DNA of 53,405 bases. Origin: an uncultured Clostridia bacterium. Its GTDB lineage: Bacteria > Bacillota > Clostridia > Peptostreptococcales > Anaerovoracaceae. A program made the translations under genes and the position numbers. How positions within the stretch are numbered: position 1 is the first letter of the stretch; every line of letters starts with the position of its first letter. The notes below the pieces were generated by a model, which did no database searches, was not told the DNA's origin, and saw nothing but the letters and a program-made list of their open reading frames with translations. Of this stretch, positions 23,482 to 31,852 are shown in pieces. The stretch lies in contig CAKQOE010000015.1 in assembly GCA_934255545.1 (NCBI GenBank), forward strand, positions 1 to 53,405, read 5' to 3'.

Positions 23482-23692
23482 GGCGCAATAAAACAGCAAA
23501 CCAAATTCATAGAAATAGAGCCAAACATGAGGGACGGCCGAAACAGCACGAGCCAGACTGCTGCATTAATGAACCCGGACGTCTCTCACCCACCTTCTTT
23601 AAATACACCGAAACGGAGTATATAAAGAAATTACGGTAAACAAGAGCAGGCCGCGCGGCCTGAACAGCAAAAACTATTTGAAAGAAAAACAC

Positions 23693-24223
23693 ATGGAAAA
23701 ACAGAAAGTAACAAAAAATATATTCATGATCGGCTTCATGGGATCGGGCAAGAGCTCAGTATCGCTCCAGCTTGCCGACATGACAGGCCTTCCGAAGGCT
23801 GAGATGGACCAGATCCTCGTAGACCGCGAGCAGATGAGCATAGCTGACATATTCGCAGAAAAAGGCGAACCGTATTTCAGAGCTCAGGAAACAGAGCTGC
23901 TCAAGGAATTCGGCAGCACAGGACCTCAGATCGTATCATGCGGCGGCGGTGTCGCTATGAATGAAGAAAACGTAGAGGAAATGCGCCGCACCGGAAAGAT
24001 AATATGCCTGACAGCGACACCTGACGTCATATACGAAAGAGTAAAGGACAGCAGAGAGCGCCCTATACTCAACGGAAACATGAACGTCGAGTACATCGCG
24101 GGTCTTATGGAAGCACGCAGACCGTTTTACGAAAAGGCTGCAAGCGTTATCATAGACACTTCTCACATGAGAATAGATCAGGTTGCTGAAGCAGTGCTCA
24201 CAGCAGTGAGCGCTGCCGAATAA
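23693..24223 (+). CDS. aroK: Shikimate kinase
   Basis: The start is ATG 23693 (MEKQKVTKN); an upstream TTG in frame is less likely. 176 residues. Walker A GFMGSGKSSVS, shikimate-binding Asp in KAEMDQILVDREQMSIADIF, the Arg in EPYFRAQETELL, the GGG loop (VSCGGGVAMN) and the lid Arg (SRERPIL) are all present. It phosphorylates shikimate at O3 with ATP. In this cluster it could divert imported shikimate into aromatic amino acid synthesis. The 196-base gap before it includes the perfect palindrome CAGGCCGCGCGGCCTG (about 23648-23663). Confidence 0.92.
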   Translation: MEKQKVTKNIFMIGFMGSGKSSVSLQLADMTGLPKAEMDQILVDREQMSIADIFAEKGEPYFRAQETELLKEFGSTGPQIVSCGGGVAMNEENVEEMRRTGKIICLTATPDVIYERVKDSRERPILNGNMNVEYIAGLMEARRPFYEKAASVIIDTSHMRIDQVAEAVLTAVSAAE

Positions 24224-24440
24224 AAATCGAAATATACAGGCGCGAATAAGAATAAGCCGGTAAAAATGCAGGCGTCACCGCCTGTATTCTAAAAAACGAT
24301 TTTTAATGTAATAAAATACTATAAATTCAAAATATTGCTTAAAATACGGCGCCGGGCGCCGGAGTTAAGAGATAATTAAAAATTACTGAAACTGTTGATA
24401 AACAGGAAAACTAATCAAATCATCACATGGAGGAATCATC
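24224..24440. other. Gap with two hairpins, shikimate cluster
   Basis: CAGGCG-TCAC-CGCCTG (24269-24284) shares its loop with the hairpins at 13561 and 26469. GGCGC-CGG-GCGCC lies at 24348-24360. An AT-rich stretch between them may hold a promoter for the next gene. Confidence 0.5.
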
Positions 24441-25286
24441 ATGTCAAAGAAATATCCAATCACAGTAAGCTCATGGACACTTGGAGATCAGTGCAAGTTT
24501 GAAGAAAGAGTAAAGGCAGCTAAGGACGCCGGCTTCGACGGCATAGGCCTCAGAGCAGAAACTTACGTAGACGCTCTCGCTGAAGGTCTCCATGACCAGG
24601 ACATACTCGATATACTCGCAAAGTACGACATGAGAGTAACAGAAGTTGAATACATAGTTCAGTGGGCTGAGGATAACCGTTCTTATGAGCAGAAGTACAA
24701 GGAACAGATCTGCTTCCATATGTGCGAGCTCTTCGGAGTTAACCACATCAACTGCGGTCTGATGGAAAACTACTCAGTAGAGCACACAGCTCAGAAGCTC
24801 AAGGAACTCTGCCAGAGAGCAGGCAAGTACGTTATCGGCGTTGAGCCAATGCCATACAGCGGCCTTCCAAACGTAGACAAGGCATGGGCTGTAGTAAAGA
24901 CTTCAGGCTGCGACAACGCAAAGCTTATACTCGATACATGGCACTGGGTACGCGCAGGCCAGCCTTGCGACCTCTCAGTTCTTGAAGGCATCCCTGCAGA
25001 CAAGATCGTTGCTATCCAGATCAACGACGTTCATGACAGAGCTTATGCCAAAAGCATCCTCAGAGATGAATCTATGCATGACAGACTCGCTCCTGGAACT
25101 GGCTACGGCGACACTGCCGCTTTCGTAAAGATGATCCGTGAAAAGGGCATCGAGCCTAAGGCAGTAGGCGTAGAAGTTATTTCAGACGCTATCCTCGCTG
25201 AGGGCGTTGAAAAGGCTGCAAAGATCAACTACGACGCAGCTCGCAAGGTCCTCGAAGAAAGCTGGTCTGAAGTAGTTTCAGCTTAA
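24441..25286 (+). CDS. TIM-barrel sugar isomerase/AP-endonuclease-family enzyme; candidate 3-dehydroshikimate dehydratase
   Basis: 281 residues, xylose-isomerase-like TIM barrel. Likely metal ligands sit in GVEPMP (Glu, about 134), LILDTWHWVRAG (Asp/His), IQINDVHD (about 190) and VGVEVISD (Glu near the C-terminus). Family members include hydroxypyruvate isomerase, inosose dehydratase and AsbF/QuiC-type 3-dehydroshikimate dehydratase. Its place among shikimate enzymes favours an activity on dehydroshikimate, but a redox-neutral isomerase is equally compatible. Codon use shifts here to a highly biased set (CTC, GTA, TCA), suggesting high expression. GGAGGAAT precedes the ATG. Confidence 0.8.
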   Translation: MSKKYPITVSSWTLGDQCKFEERVKAAKDAGFDGIGLRAETYVDALAEGLHDQDILDILAKYDMRVTEVEYIVQWAEDNRSYEQKYKEQICFHMCELFGVNHINCGLMENYSVEHTAQKLKELCQRAGKYVIGVEPMPYSGLPNVDKAWAVVKTSGCDNAKLILDTWHWVRAGQPCDLSVLEGIPADKIVAIQINDVHDRAYAKSILRDESMHDRLAPGTGYGDTAAFVKMIREKGIEPKAVGVEVISDAILAEGVEKAAKINYDAARKVLEESWSEVVSA

Positions 25287-25522
25287 TCAAATACGGTAAT
25301 ATGCATTAACATATTTATCCGCTGCCGCAGTGTTGCGGCGCTACGGCAGCGGAACTACCCCAATGGCAGTCTTTACGACCGCCGGGCGGTCGCATAGCCG
25401 AAAGCATTAATTATTAGAACATTACAAATATTACATAATTTAGAAATAAACAATACATTTACAATGAATAACACAGGTCGGCGCGCCGGGCGCGCAGGCA
25501 TCACATACGGAGGTATATTAAA
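25287..25522. other. Gap with three GC-rich hairpins
   Basis: CCGCTGCCG/CGGCAGCGG (about 25319-25352, long loop), GACCGC-CGG-GCGGTC (25377-25391) and GCGCGC-CGG-GCGCGC (25481-25495). The last copies the hairpin at 10455-10469 exactly and lies 28 bases before the next start codon. Confidence 0.6.
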
Positions 25523-26395
25523 ATGGAAAGCAGAATCACTGGACATACACGTCTCTTCGGTCTCATCGGTTCACCTGTAGGTCACTCAGGTTCACCTGCA
25601 ATGTACAACTACAGCTTCGCTCACAACGGTCTTGACAACGCTTACCTCGCGTTCGACATTCCGCTGGACAAGGTAGAGGACGCTGTAGCAGCTATCCGCA
25701 CATTCAATTTCGGCGGATTCAACATCACTATGCCGGACAAGGCTGAAGTCTGCAAGTACCTCGACGATATCTCACCTGCAGCAAAGCTGATCGGCGCTTG
25801 CAACACAGTAGTTGTAGGCGAAGACGGCAAGCTCACAGGACACAACACTGACGGTATCGGCTTCGTAAGAAATCTCCACGAGCACGGCGTTGAAGTAAAG
25901 GGCAAGAAGATCGTCCTCCTCGGCGCAGGCGGCGCTGCTACAGCTATCGCTGCTCAGACTTCACTTGACGGAGCTGCAAAGCTTTCAATGTTCAACATCA
26001 AGGACGAGTTCTACGCAAAGGGTGAAGCTATCATCGAAAGACTCCACGAAGCAGTTCCTGAATGCGAATCTTCTATCACAGATCTCGCTGACGCTGAAGC
26101 TCTCAGAGCTGCAGTAGCAGACTGCGACATCCTCGTAAACGCTACAAAGGTAGGCATGAAGCCTCTCGACGACCAGACTCTGATCGATCCTTCAATGTTC
26201 AGATCTGACCTCGTAGTAGCTGATACAGTTTACAATCCAAAAGAAACACTCATGATAAAGCAGGCAGCTGAAGCAGGCTGTGCGGCTGCAGTAGGCGGCA
26301 TCGGCATGCTCCTCTGGCAGGGCGCTGCTGCATTCAAGCTCTTCACAGGTGAAGAAATGCCAACTCAGGAAGTTCTCGAAAACTTCTTCTCATAA
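25523..26395 (+). CDS. Shikimate/quinate dehydrogenase paralogue 2
   Basis: 290 residues, AroE family, clearly homologous to the gene at 21356 (RLFGLIGSPVGHSGSPAMYN, NITMPDKAEVCKYLDDISPAA, NTDGIGFVRNL). The catalytic Lys is in MPDK rather than MPLK. The nucleotide loop is GAGGAATAI, closer to canonical than in paralogue 1, and no NRT motif is present (FNIKDEF), which may favour NAD. Two paralogues in one cluster suggest one acts on shikimate and the other on quinate, or that they differ in cofactor. TACGGAGGTAT is a strong ribosome site. Codon bias is strong. Confidence 0.9.
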   Translation: MESRITGHTRLFGLIGSPVGHSGSPAMYNYSFAHNGLDNAYLAFDIPLDKVEDAVAAIRTFNFGGFNITMPDKAEVCKYLDDISPAAKLIGACNTVVVGEDGKLTGHNTDGIGFVRNLHEHGVEVKGKKIVLLGAGGAATAIAAQTSLDGAAKLSMFNIKDEFYAKGEAIIERLHEAVPECESSITDLADAEALRAAVADCDILVNATKVGMKPLDDQTLIDPSMFRSDLVVADTVYNPKETLMIKQAAEAGCAAAVGGIGMLLWQGAAAFKLFTGEEMPTQEVLENFFS

Positions 26396-26468
26396 ATATA
26401 AAATAAATATCCAAATGCCATGAAATGCGCGGCCCGAACAGGATAACGGGCCGCGGATCTCAAAAAAG

Positions 26469-26484
26469 CAGCCGTCACCGGCTG
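26469..26484. repeat. TCAC-loop hairpin
   Basis: CAGCCG-TCAC-CGGCTG, identical to 13561-13576, with an A run before it in both places. GCGGCCCG/CGGGCCGC (about 26429-26454) lies just upstream. Confidence 0.65.
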
Positions 26485-26585
26485 GACAGAATTACGTGAA
26501 TCATTTCTGTCGCTGACCATCCTTTCTTAATCACAAAGCTACAAAATACAATAACTGATACTAACACTAACTAATGATAACATAT

Positions 26586-26670
26586 GCCAGATGTTCTCCG
26601 CATATGAAGTGAACGGCGGAGAACATTGCTGAATTTCGTAGAAATTCAGCAGAGCTAAAGCTCTTCTGGC
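26586..26670 (+). ncRNA. Possible four-way-junction RNA in the leader of the flavoenzyme gene
   Basis: An outer stem GCCAGA (26586-26591)/TCTGGC (26665-26670) encloses three hairpins with almost no unpaired bases between them: TGTTCTCCGC/GCGGAGAACA (26592-26625, 14-base loop), TGCTGAATTTC-GTA-GAAATTCAGCA (26627-26651) and GAGC-TAAA-GCTC (26652-26663). The compactness is unlike a chance terminator. It is followed by another hairpin and an intrinsic terminator before the coding region. Confidence 0.6.
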
Positions 26671-26692
26671 ACTGTTGCAAGCGGTCGCGTCG

Positions 26693-26769
26693 TCCTGATC
26701 AAGCAAGCTTGTCAGGAACTCTGCTCCGCTTTAAAAATCTCATGAAGCTCAGCGGCAGAGTTTTTCTCT
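26693..26769 (+). terminator. Hairpin and intrinsic terminator upstream of the flavoenzyme
   Basis: TCCTGA...TCAGGA (26693-26717, inner CAAGC/GCTTG), then AACTCTGC-tc-CGCT (26717-26730) pairing with AGCG-GCAGAGTT (26751-26762) and a TTT-rich tail. The two share bases at 26717, so they may be alternative folds. Either it ends the aroE2 transcript or it is an attenuator for the gene at 26860. Confidence 0.6.
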
Positions 26770-26859
26770 CTCTTACCGTATGCGGCGGCCTGACCAATAC
26801 CGCCGCGCGGTACATTAAGCATATTACTTTGTTTTGTAAATAATTAAAGAGGTATATAT

Positions 26860-28788
26860 ATGGAATTCAGAAGTATGTTTTCACCTGTTAAAATAGGTAC
26901 AGTACAGATCAAGAACCGTTTCGCTGTTCCTCCTATGGGCAACAATTTCGCTAACACAGACGGTACTCTGAGCGAAAGATCAAAGGCTTACTACGGAGCA
27001 AGAGCAAAGGGCGGTTTCGGTCTGATCACTATAGAATCAACTGTTGTATACGAAAAGGCAAAGGGCGGTCCAAGAAAGCCATGTCTCTTCTCTGACAGCA
27101 CAGTTGACAGCTTCAAGATGGTAGCTGACGAATGTCACAAGTACGGAGCTAAGGTATCTATCCAGCTCCAGCACGCAGGTCCTGAAGGAAACTCAAAGCT
27201 CACAGGCTATCCTCTCCAGGCAGCGAGCCCTATCGCTGCGGCTCTCGGAAGAGAAGTTCCTGAAGGCATCTCAAACGAAGAAGTTTATCAGCTCATCGAA
27301 TGCTACGGTGACGCAGCAGCCCGCGCTCAGAAGGCAGGCATCGACATGGTCGAAGTACACTGCGCTCACGGTTATTTAGTAAGCACATTCATCTCAGCGC
27401 GCACAAACAACCGTCTCGACGAGTTCGGCGGCTGCTTTGAAAACAGAATGCGTCTGCCGAGACTTATCATAGAAAATATCAGAAAGAAGACAGGCGGCAC
27501 TCTTCCTATCCTCTGCAGGATCAACGGAAGCGACGAAGTAGACGGCGGTCAGTCAGCTCAGGACGCTGCTGCAGTAGCTGCTTACCTCGAAGAAGCTTGC
27601 GGTGTTGACGGTATCCACGTAAGCCGCGCCGTACATCTCCACGACGAGTTCATGTGGGCTCCTGGCGTAGTTCACGGCGGTTTCAACGCTCCTTTCTTCA
27701 CAGAAGTAAAGAAGGCTGTAAACGTTCCTGTTATCGCTGTAGGCCGTTTCACTGAGCCTCAGTACGCTGAACTCGCAGTAAGAGAAGGCAGAGCAGACAT
27801 CATCGCTTTCGGACGTCAGAGCATCGCTGATCCTGAGCTTCCTAAGAAGGCCTTAGAAGGCCGTCTCGGAGAACTCACTCCATGTATCGGATGCCTCCTC
27901 GGATGCGTTCCTAACATGTTCAAGGGTGAGCCTATCAGATGTCTCGTAAACCCTACAGTAGGACGTGAAGCAGAGATCGTACCTGCTGAAACTAAGAAAA
28001 AGGTCGCAGTTATCGGCGGCGGTCCTGGCGGACTCTACGCTGCATATATCGCAGCTCTCCGCGGACATGACGTTACACTTTTCGAAAAGGCTGATCAGCT
28101 TGGCGGAAACTTCCGTATCGCTGCTTATCCACCGGGAAAGGGTGACATCACAGCTGCGATCCGCAACATGATCGTAAAGTGCCAGCTTAACGGCGTTGAA
28201 ATAAAGACAAACACAGAAGTAACACCTGAGCTCCTTAAGGAATTCAAGCCTGACGCAGCTATCCTCGCTACAGGCTCAACTCCTCTGATCCTCCCTATCA
28301 AGGGTCTGTCAGAGTGCGGCTTCATCACTGCACACGACATGCTCGACGGCAAGGCTCAGATCGGAGCAAAGGCTCTCGTAGTAGGCGGCGGCATGGTAGG
28401 CTGCGAAGCAGCTGAATTCCTCGCAGAAAGAGGCCACCAGGTAGCTGTCATAGAAATGAAGGACGTTATCGGAGCAGACGTTGTTCCTGAAAACAAGCCG
28501 TTCTTATTTGCAAACTTCGACAAGCACCACGTAGACCTCAGACCAGGCGCAAAGGTAAGCGAGTTCTTCACAGACGGCGTATCTTATGCTCTGGCTGACG
28601 GCACAGAAGGCGAGCTCAGAGGATTCGACAACATCATCCTCGCTATGGGTTCAAGAAGCTACAACCCTCTGGAAGAAACTGTAAAGGAATTCGTTCCGGA
28701 AGTCATCGTTATCGGCGAGGCAGTAAAGTCTCCTGGCAACGCATGCATCTCAACAGGCGAAGCACTCAACGCAGCGCTTTCACTCTAA
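26860..28788 (+). CDS. FMN/FAD/4Fe-4S enoate-reductase-type oxidoreductase (old yellow enzyme family)
   Basis: 642 residues. Residues about 1-340 form an OYE-type TIM barrel with FMN (NRFAVPPMGNNFA, HAGPEGN, VEVHCAHGYL, catalytic-site HGYLVSTFISARTNNRLDEFGG). A 4Fe-4S cluster motif follows at about 343-361 (CIGCLLGCVPNMFKGEPIRC). Then an FAD domain (VAVIGGGPGGLYAAYIAALRGHDVTLFEK) and an NAD(P)H domain (ALVVGGGMVGCEAAEFLAERGHQVAVIE). The architecture is that of 2-enoate reductase, 2,4-dienoyl-CoA reductase and BaiCD-type bile-acid enzymes. Shikimate and 3-dehydroshikimate are themselves alpha,beta-unsaturated carboxylates, so they are natural candidate substrates. Codon bias predicts high expression. 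AAAGAGGTAT precedes the ATG. Confidence 0.9.
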   Translation: MEFRSMFSPVKIGTVQIKNRFAVPPMGNNFANTDGTLSERSKAYYGARAKGGFGLITIESTVVYEKAKGGPRKPCLFSDSTVDSFKMVADECHKYGAKVSIQLQHAGPEGNSKLTGYPLQAASPIAAALGREVPEGISNEEVYQLIECYGDAAARAQKAGIDMVEVHCAHGYLVSTFISARTNNRLDEFGGCFENRMRLPRLIIENIRKKTGGTLPILCRINGSDEVDGGQSAQDAAAVAAYLEEACGVDGIHVSRAVHLHDEFMWAPGVVHGGFNAPFFTEVKKAVNVPVIAVGRFTEPQYAELAVREGRADIIAFGRQSIADPELPKKALEGRLGELTPCIGCLLGCVPNMFKGEPIRCLVNPTVGREAEIVPAETKKKVAVIGGGPGGLYAAYIAALRGHDVTLFEKADQLGGNFRIAAYPPGKGDITAAIRNMIVKCQLNGVEIKTNTEVTPELLKEFKPDAAILATGSTPLILPIKGLSECGFITAHDMLDGKAQIGAKALVVGGGMVGCEAAEFLAERGHQVAVIEMKDVIGADVVPENKPFLFANFDKHHVDLRPGAKVSEFFTDGVSYALADGTEGELRGFDNIILAMGSRSYNPLEETVKEFVPEVIVIGEAVKSPGNACISTGEALNAALSL

Positions 28789-29367
28789 TGAGTCAAAAGC
28801 ATCGCCTGCCCGCAGGCGTTATGCGATAAATAATATATTAAATATACGGAAATAAATATACGGAAATAAAGCGTATAAAAAACCGGAAGTAAGCAAAAAC
28901 TTTTCTTCAAGAACATAAATGTCATCTGTGACGCGCGGGCTGGGCCCGCAAACAGAAAATACGACCACGCTGCCGCATTTAGCCCATGCGGCAGCCATTA
29001 AAATCGCAAAACTCATTTTAAATACTCTTAACAATAGCAGAAAAAAGGATCCCGGATTTTCCATGTCGGGGTCCTTTTTTCTATATATTGAGAGAAAAGC
29101 AGTAGAGGTACGACAGATCATGCAGAGAATGTTGATCATGATTTATTGCGCGAAATACGTTTATAATTTTTATAAATACGATATAATACTATGTATTAGA
29201 AATTAAAAATGTATCAGGAAAGACTTCTGTCCTTAAAGTTGTTTATCCGGCGCTTAATATTTTAAAGAATGAGCCGTTGAAAAAAACACTTACAGATTTT
29301 TCAGGCATGGAGCAGGAGTCAGTACGCGATAAAAGTCCTTTAAGATTTTCAGGTGAGAGGGAACCGT
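28789..29367. other. Gene-free gap: hairpins, terminator, promoter
   Basis: CGCCTGC..GCAGGCG (about 28804-28819) and GCGGGC-TGG-GCCCGC (about 28936-28951) are short hairpins. AATATACGGAAATAA is tandemly repeated at about 28840-28869. TATAAT at 29182-29187 may start the histidine kinase transcript. The stretch 29215-29350 has coding-like composition but no intact frame; it may be a decayed gene end. Confidence 0.5.
29041..29080. terminator. Terminator downstream of the flavoenzyme
   Basis: AAAAAAGGATCCCG (29041-29054) pairs with CGGGGTCCTTTTTT (29067-29080) through one G-T pair. It is symmetrical enough to work on both strands. Confidence 0.85.
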
Positions 29368-31389
29368 ATGGATGATTTGAAAATACTCACAGAGCAGCTA
29401 TTTAAAATATACAGTAATTCGAGATCTGTAGATGACCTGGGGATCGAGAATTACTTCGATGAAAATATCAGTATAATCGGAAGCGGGGAACACGAGATCT
29501 ACAGGAATATGCATGAGTTTCTGGATTCGTTTAAATTTAATGTAAAAAAAAGAGGCAAGATCAGAATTGATATAAGAAACTTATGTCAGAAAGAAGAACA
29601 GCTTGATGATCATCATGTTCTTGCACAAGGAACAGTAGATTTTGTGGGGCTGTTTGAAGATGGCTCGATCTGTTTCGAAATGAATACGAGATTTACGATC
29701 ATCTATAGATGGACGGGGGAAAAGTGGCTGGTTCAGCATCTGCATCAATCAGTTCCTGATCAGGAACAAATGGATGGTGAAGAATTCCCTCTTTCACTGG
29801 GAAAACAGGTGAAGGAGAACCGGCAGGCGCTTCTGGCATTGGGCACTGCCTATTACCATATATCAAGTCTGAATTTGAAAACAGAGAGGATCGAACTCGT
29901 CAAAAGCTCCAGGACATCAGCTATGGATGTCGAGGGAGATAGTGGAGACTGGTATCCTCAGTTTCAGATCATTAAAGAGGTGATCGCGGAGCCTTTCGTG
30001 CAAAAGTATATGGATTTTTTTGATATCAAGACCATGGCTGCGCGGCTTCGTAATAAAGAGTCAATGTCTGATGAATTCATGAAGAAGGATGGGACATGGT
30101 TTCTTTCGATGGTCGTTCCGCAGATCTATGATGCTGATGGAAATGTTACATCCGTGCTGTTTGCAAATCGAGATGTAACTGATGAAAAAATACGAGAATT
30201 AAGACAGGAGAAAGAATTACGTGAAGCCAAGCTGAAAGCAGAAAGCGCAAATCATGCAAAATCCTCCTTCCTGTTCAATATGTCTCATGACATCCGAACT
30301 CCTATGAATGCGATCATCGGTTATGCAGAGCTGGCATCCAGACATTTAGAGGATACAGCGAAGCTGGACAGATACCTCGAAAAAATCCAGGTCTGCGGAG
30401 AAGAGCTTCTGTCACTGCTCAATAATGTCTTAAATCTTGCAAGAATTGAGAATAACAAGATCGAAATGGAATACACAGTTTCGAATGTCTGTGAAAGCTT
30501 CGAAAACTACGTCACGATGTTCCAACAGCAGGCAGAAAGTAAAAATCAGACGCTTTCTCTGACAGAACAGATCATGTATCCGTACGTATATATGGACGCT
30601 CCCCATTTATCTGAAATCTGTTTGAATATTATAAGTAATGCTATTAAGTATACAAATGACGGAGGTACGATATCCTGTAATATTTCACAAACAGCTTCTG
30701 AAAAAGAAGATTGGTGCAATTTGATCATCACCGTTACTGATAATGGAATCGGTATGTCTGAAGAATTCCAGAAGCATGTTTTTGAAACCTTTGAAAGAGA
30801 ACGTAACTCTACATTCAATCATATTGAGGGCAGCGGCATCGGAATGGGTATTACGAAAAAGCTTGTAGAACTCATGGGCGGCACGATAGAAGTAAAAAGC
30901 AAACAAGATGAGGGATCTGCGTTTACAGTGACTATACCTTGCAGGAAAGCATCAGAAGAAGATTTCCTGGTTAAGAAAAATAATAATTTACGCGATAAGA
31001 ATTGTTTAGGCGGTGTCCGCATTCTACTGGTTGAAGATAATGAGATCAATAGAGAGATCGCCATAGAATTATTGAAAGAAGAAGGGTGTATAGTTGAGAC
31101 GGCCGGTGATGGTGTGGCATGTATCGATATGATCGAAAAGGCGGAGGCTGATTATTACAAGATAGTTCTTATGGATATTCAAATGCCGGTTATGAATGGG
31201 TATGATGCTGCATCGATCATCCGAAAGCTGAAGGATACAAAAAAATCAAGGCTTCCGATTATTGCGATGACGGCTAATGCTTTTGCGGAAGATGTAAACA
31301 AGGCTCTTTCTGCCGGGATGAATGATCATGTTGCTAAACCGATCGACATGAACATTCTTGTGCCGATAATGATGAAGTATTTATTATAA
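29368..31389 (+). CDS. Soluble hybrid sensor histidine kinase/response regulator
   Basis: The start is ATG 29368 (MDDLKILTEQLF) with GAGAGGG upstream. 673 residues without membrane segments. The N-terminal ~130 residues look like a SnoaL/NTF2-type sensing fold; a PAS-like domain follows (about 150-285). HisKA has the phospho-His in FLFNMSHDIRTPMNAIIGYAEL (about 307), then HATPase_c (NAIKYTNDGG, DNGIGMSEE, GSGIGMGITKKLVELMGG). The receiver domain at about 550-673 contains VEDNEINREI, the phospho-Asp in VLMDIQMPVMNG and the Lys in DHVAKPID. No output domain follows, so it probably hands the phosphate on, or signals by protein contact. No partner is next to it. Confidence 0.92.
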   Translation: MDDLKILTEQLFKIYSNSRSVDDLGIENYFDENISIIGSGEHEIYRNMHEFLDSFKFNVKKRGKIRIDIRNLCQKEEQLDDHHVLAQGTVDFVGLFEDGSICFEMNTRFTIIYRWTGEKWLVQHLHQSVPDQEQMDGEEFPLSLGKQVKENRQALLALGTAYYHISSLNLKTERIELVKSSRTSAMDVEGDSGDWYPQFQIIKEVIAEPFVQKYMDFFDIKTMAARLRNKESMSDEFMKKDGTWFLSMVVPQIYDADGNVTSVLFANRDVTDEKIRELRQEKELREAKLKAESANHAKSSFLFNMSHDIRTPMNAIIGYAELASRHLEDTAKLDRYLEKIQVCGEELLSLLNNVLNLARIENNKIEMEYTVSNVCESFENYVTMFQQQAESKNQTLSLTEQIMYPYVYMDAPHLSEICLNIISNAIKYTNDGGTISCNISQTASEKEDWCNLIITVTDNGIGMSEEFQKHVFETFERERNSTFNHIEGSGIGMGITKKLVELMGGTIEVKSKQDEGSAFTVTIPCRKASEEDFLVKKNNNLRDKNCLGGVRILLVEDNEINREIAIELLKEEGCIVETAGDGVACIDMIEKAEADYYKIVLMDIQMPVMNGYDAASIIRKLKDTKKSRLPIIAMTANAFAEDVNKALSAGMNDHVAKPIDMNILVPIMMKYLL

Positions 31390-31493
31390 CAAAACCGGAG
31401 CTGCCGGTAAAAATGATTCTTTTACACAATGAAAATGGTTAAGGCCGTGTTGATTTAATAAGATATTATACATATAATGAACTCAGCGAGGCA

Positions 31494-31522
31494 GCCGGAT
31501 AGACGAAGCCTGTCTATCCGGC
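31494..31522 (+). terminator. Hairpin downstream of the histidine kinase
   Basis: GCCGGATAGAC-gaagcct-GTCTATCCGGC, perfect 11-bp stem without a T tract. Confidence 0.6.
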
Positions 31523-31542
31523 GAAAATCAATATTGGGTTTT

Positions 31543-31590
31543 AAGTAAACCGCCTATCCGGCCGGAGAAAGGGCGGTCTGCTTATTTTTT
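31543..31590 (+). terminator. Intrinsic terminator
   Basis: AAGTAAACCGCC pairs with GGGCGGTCTGCTT, followed by ATTTTTT. The loop region includes TATCCGGC, which could compete with the preceding hairpin. Confidence 0.7.
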
Positions 31591-31719
31591 GAGTTGTATT
31601 CTTATAGTATATTTGTACTCTTTATCTGTCTGCATTTTAAATTAAAATTGAATAAATATTTTTTTATTCTTCTGCCAAATACAGCTTTCTGATGTTTGTT
31701 ACATATTTGTCATATGCAA

Positions 31720-31748
31720 TTGATAAAATAAGTGTTCGTTGCTATAAT
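31720..31748 (+). promoter_or_regulatory. Promoter of the LRR-VWA-MoxR operon
   Basis: TTGATA (31720-31725), 17 bases, TATAAT (31743-31748). The transcript starts about 100 bases before the LRR gene, and its leader contains GGGCGC-CGG-GCGCCC (31783-31797). Confidence 0.8.
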
Positions 31749-31852
31749 TATATCAGGAAAGATCAATGTATGCCGGATGTTCGGGCGCCGGGCGCCCGGG
31801 GCGTTTGGATGTTGAAATATACGGGAATATATTAGCAGGGAGATGAGGCATT

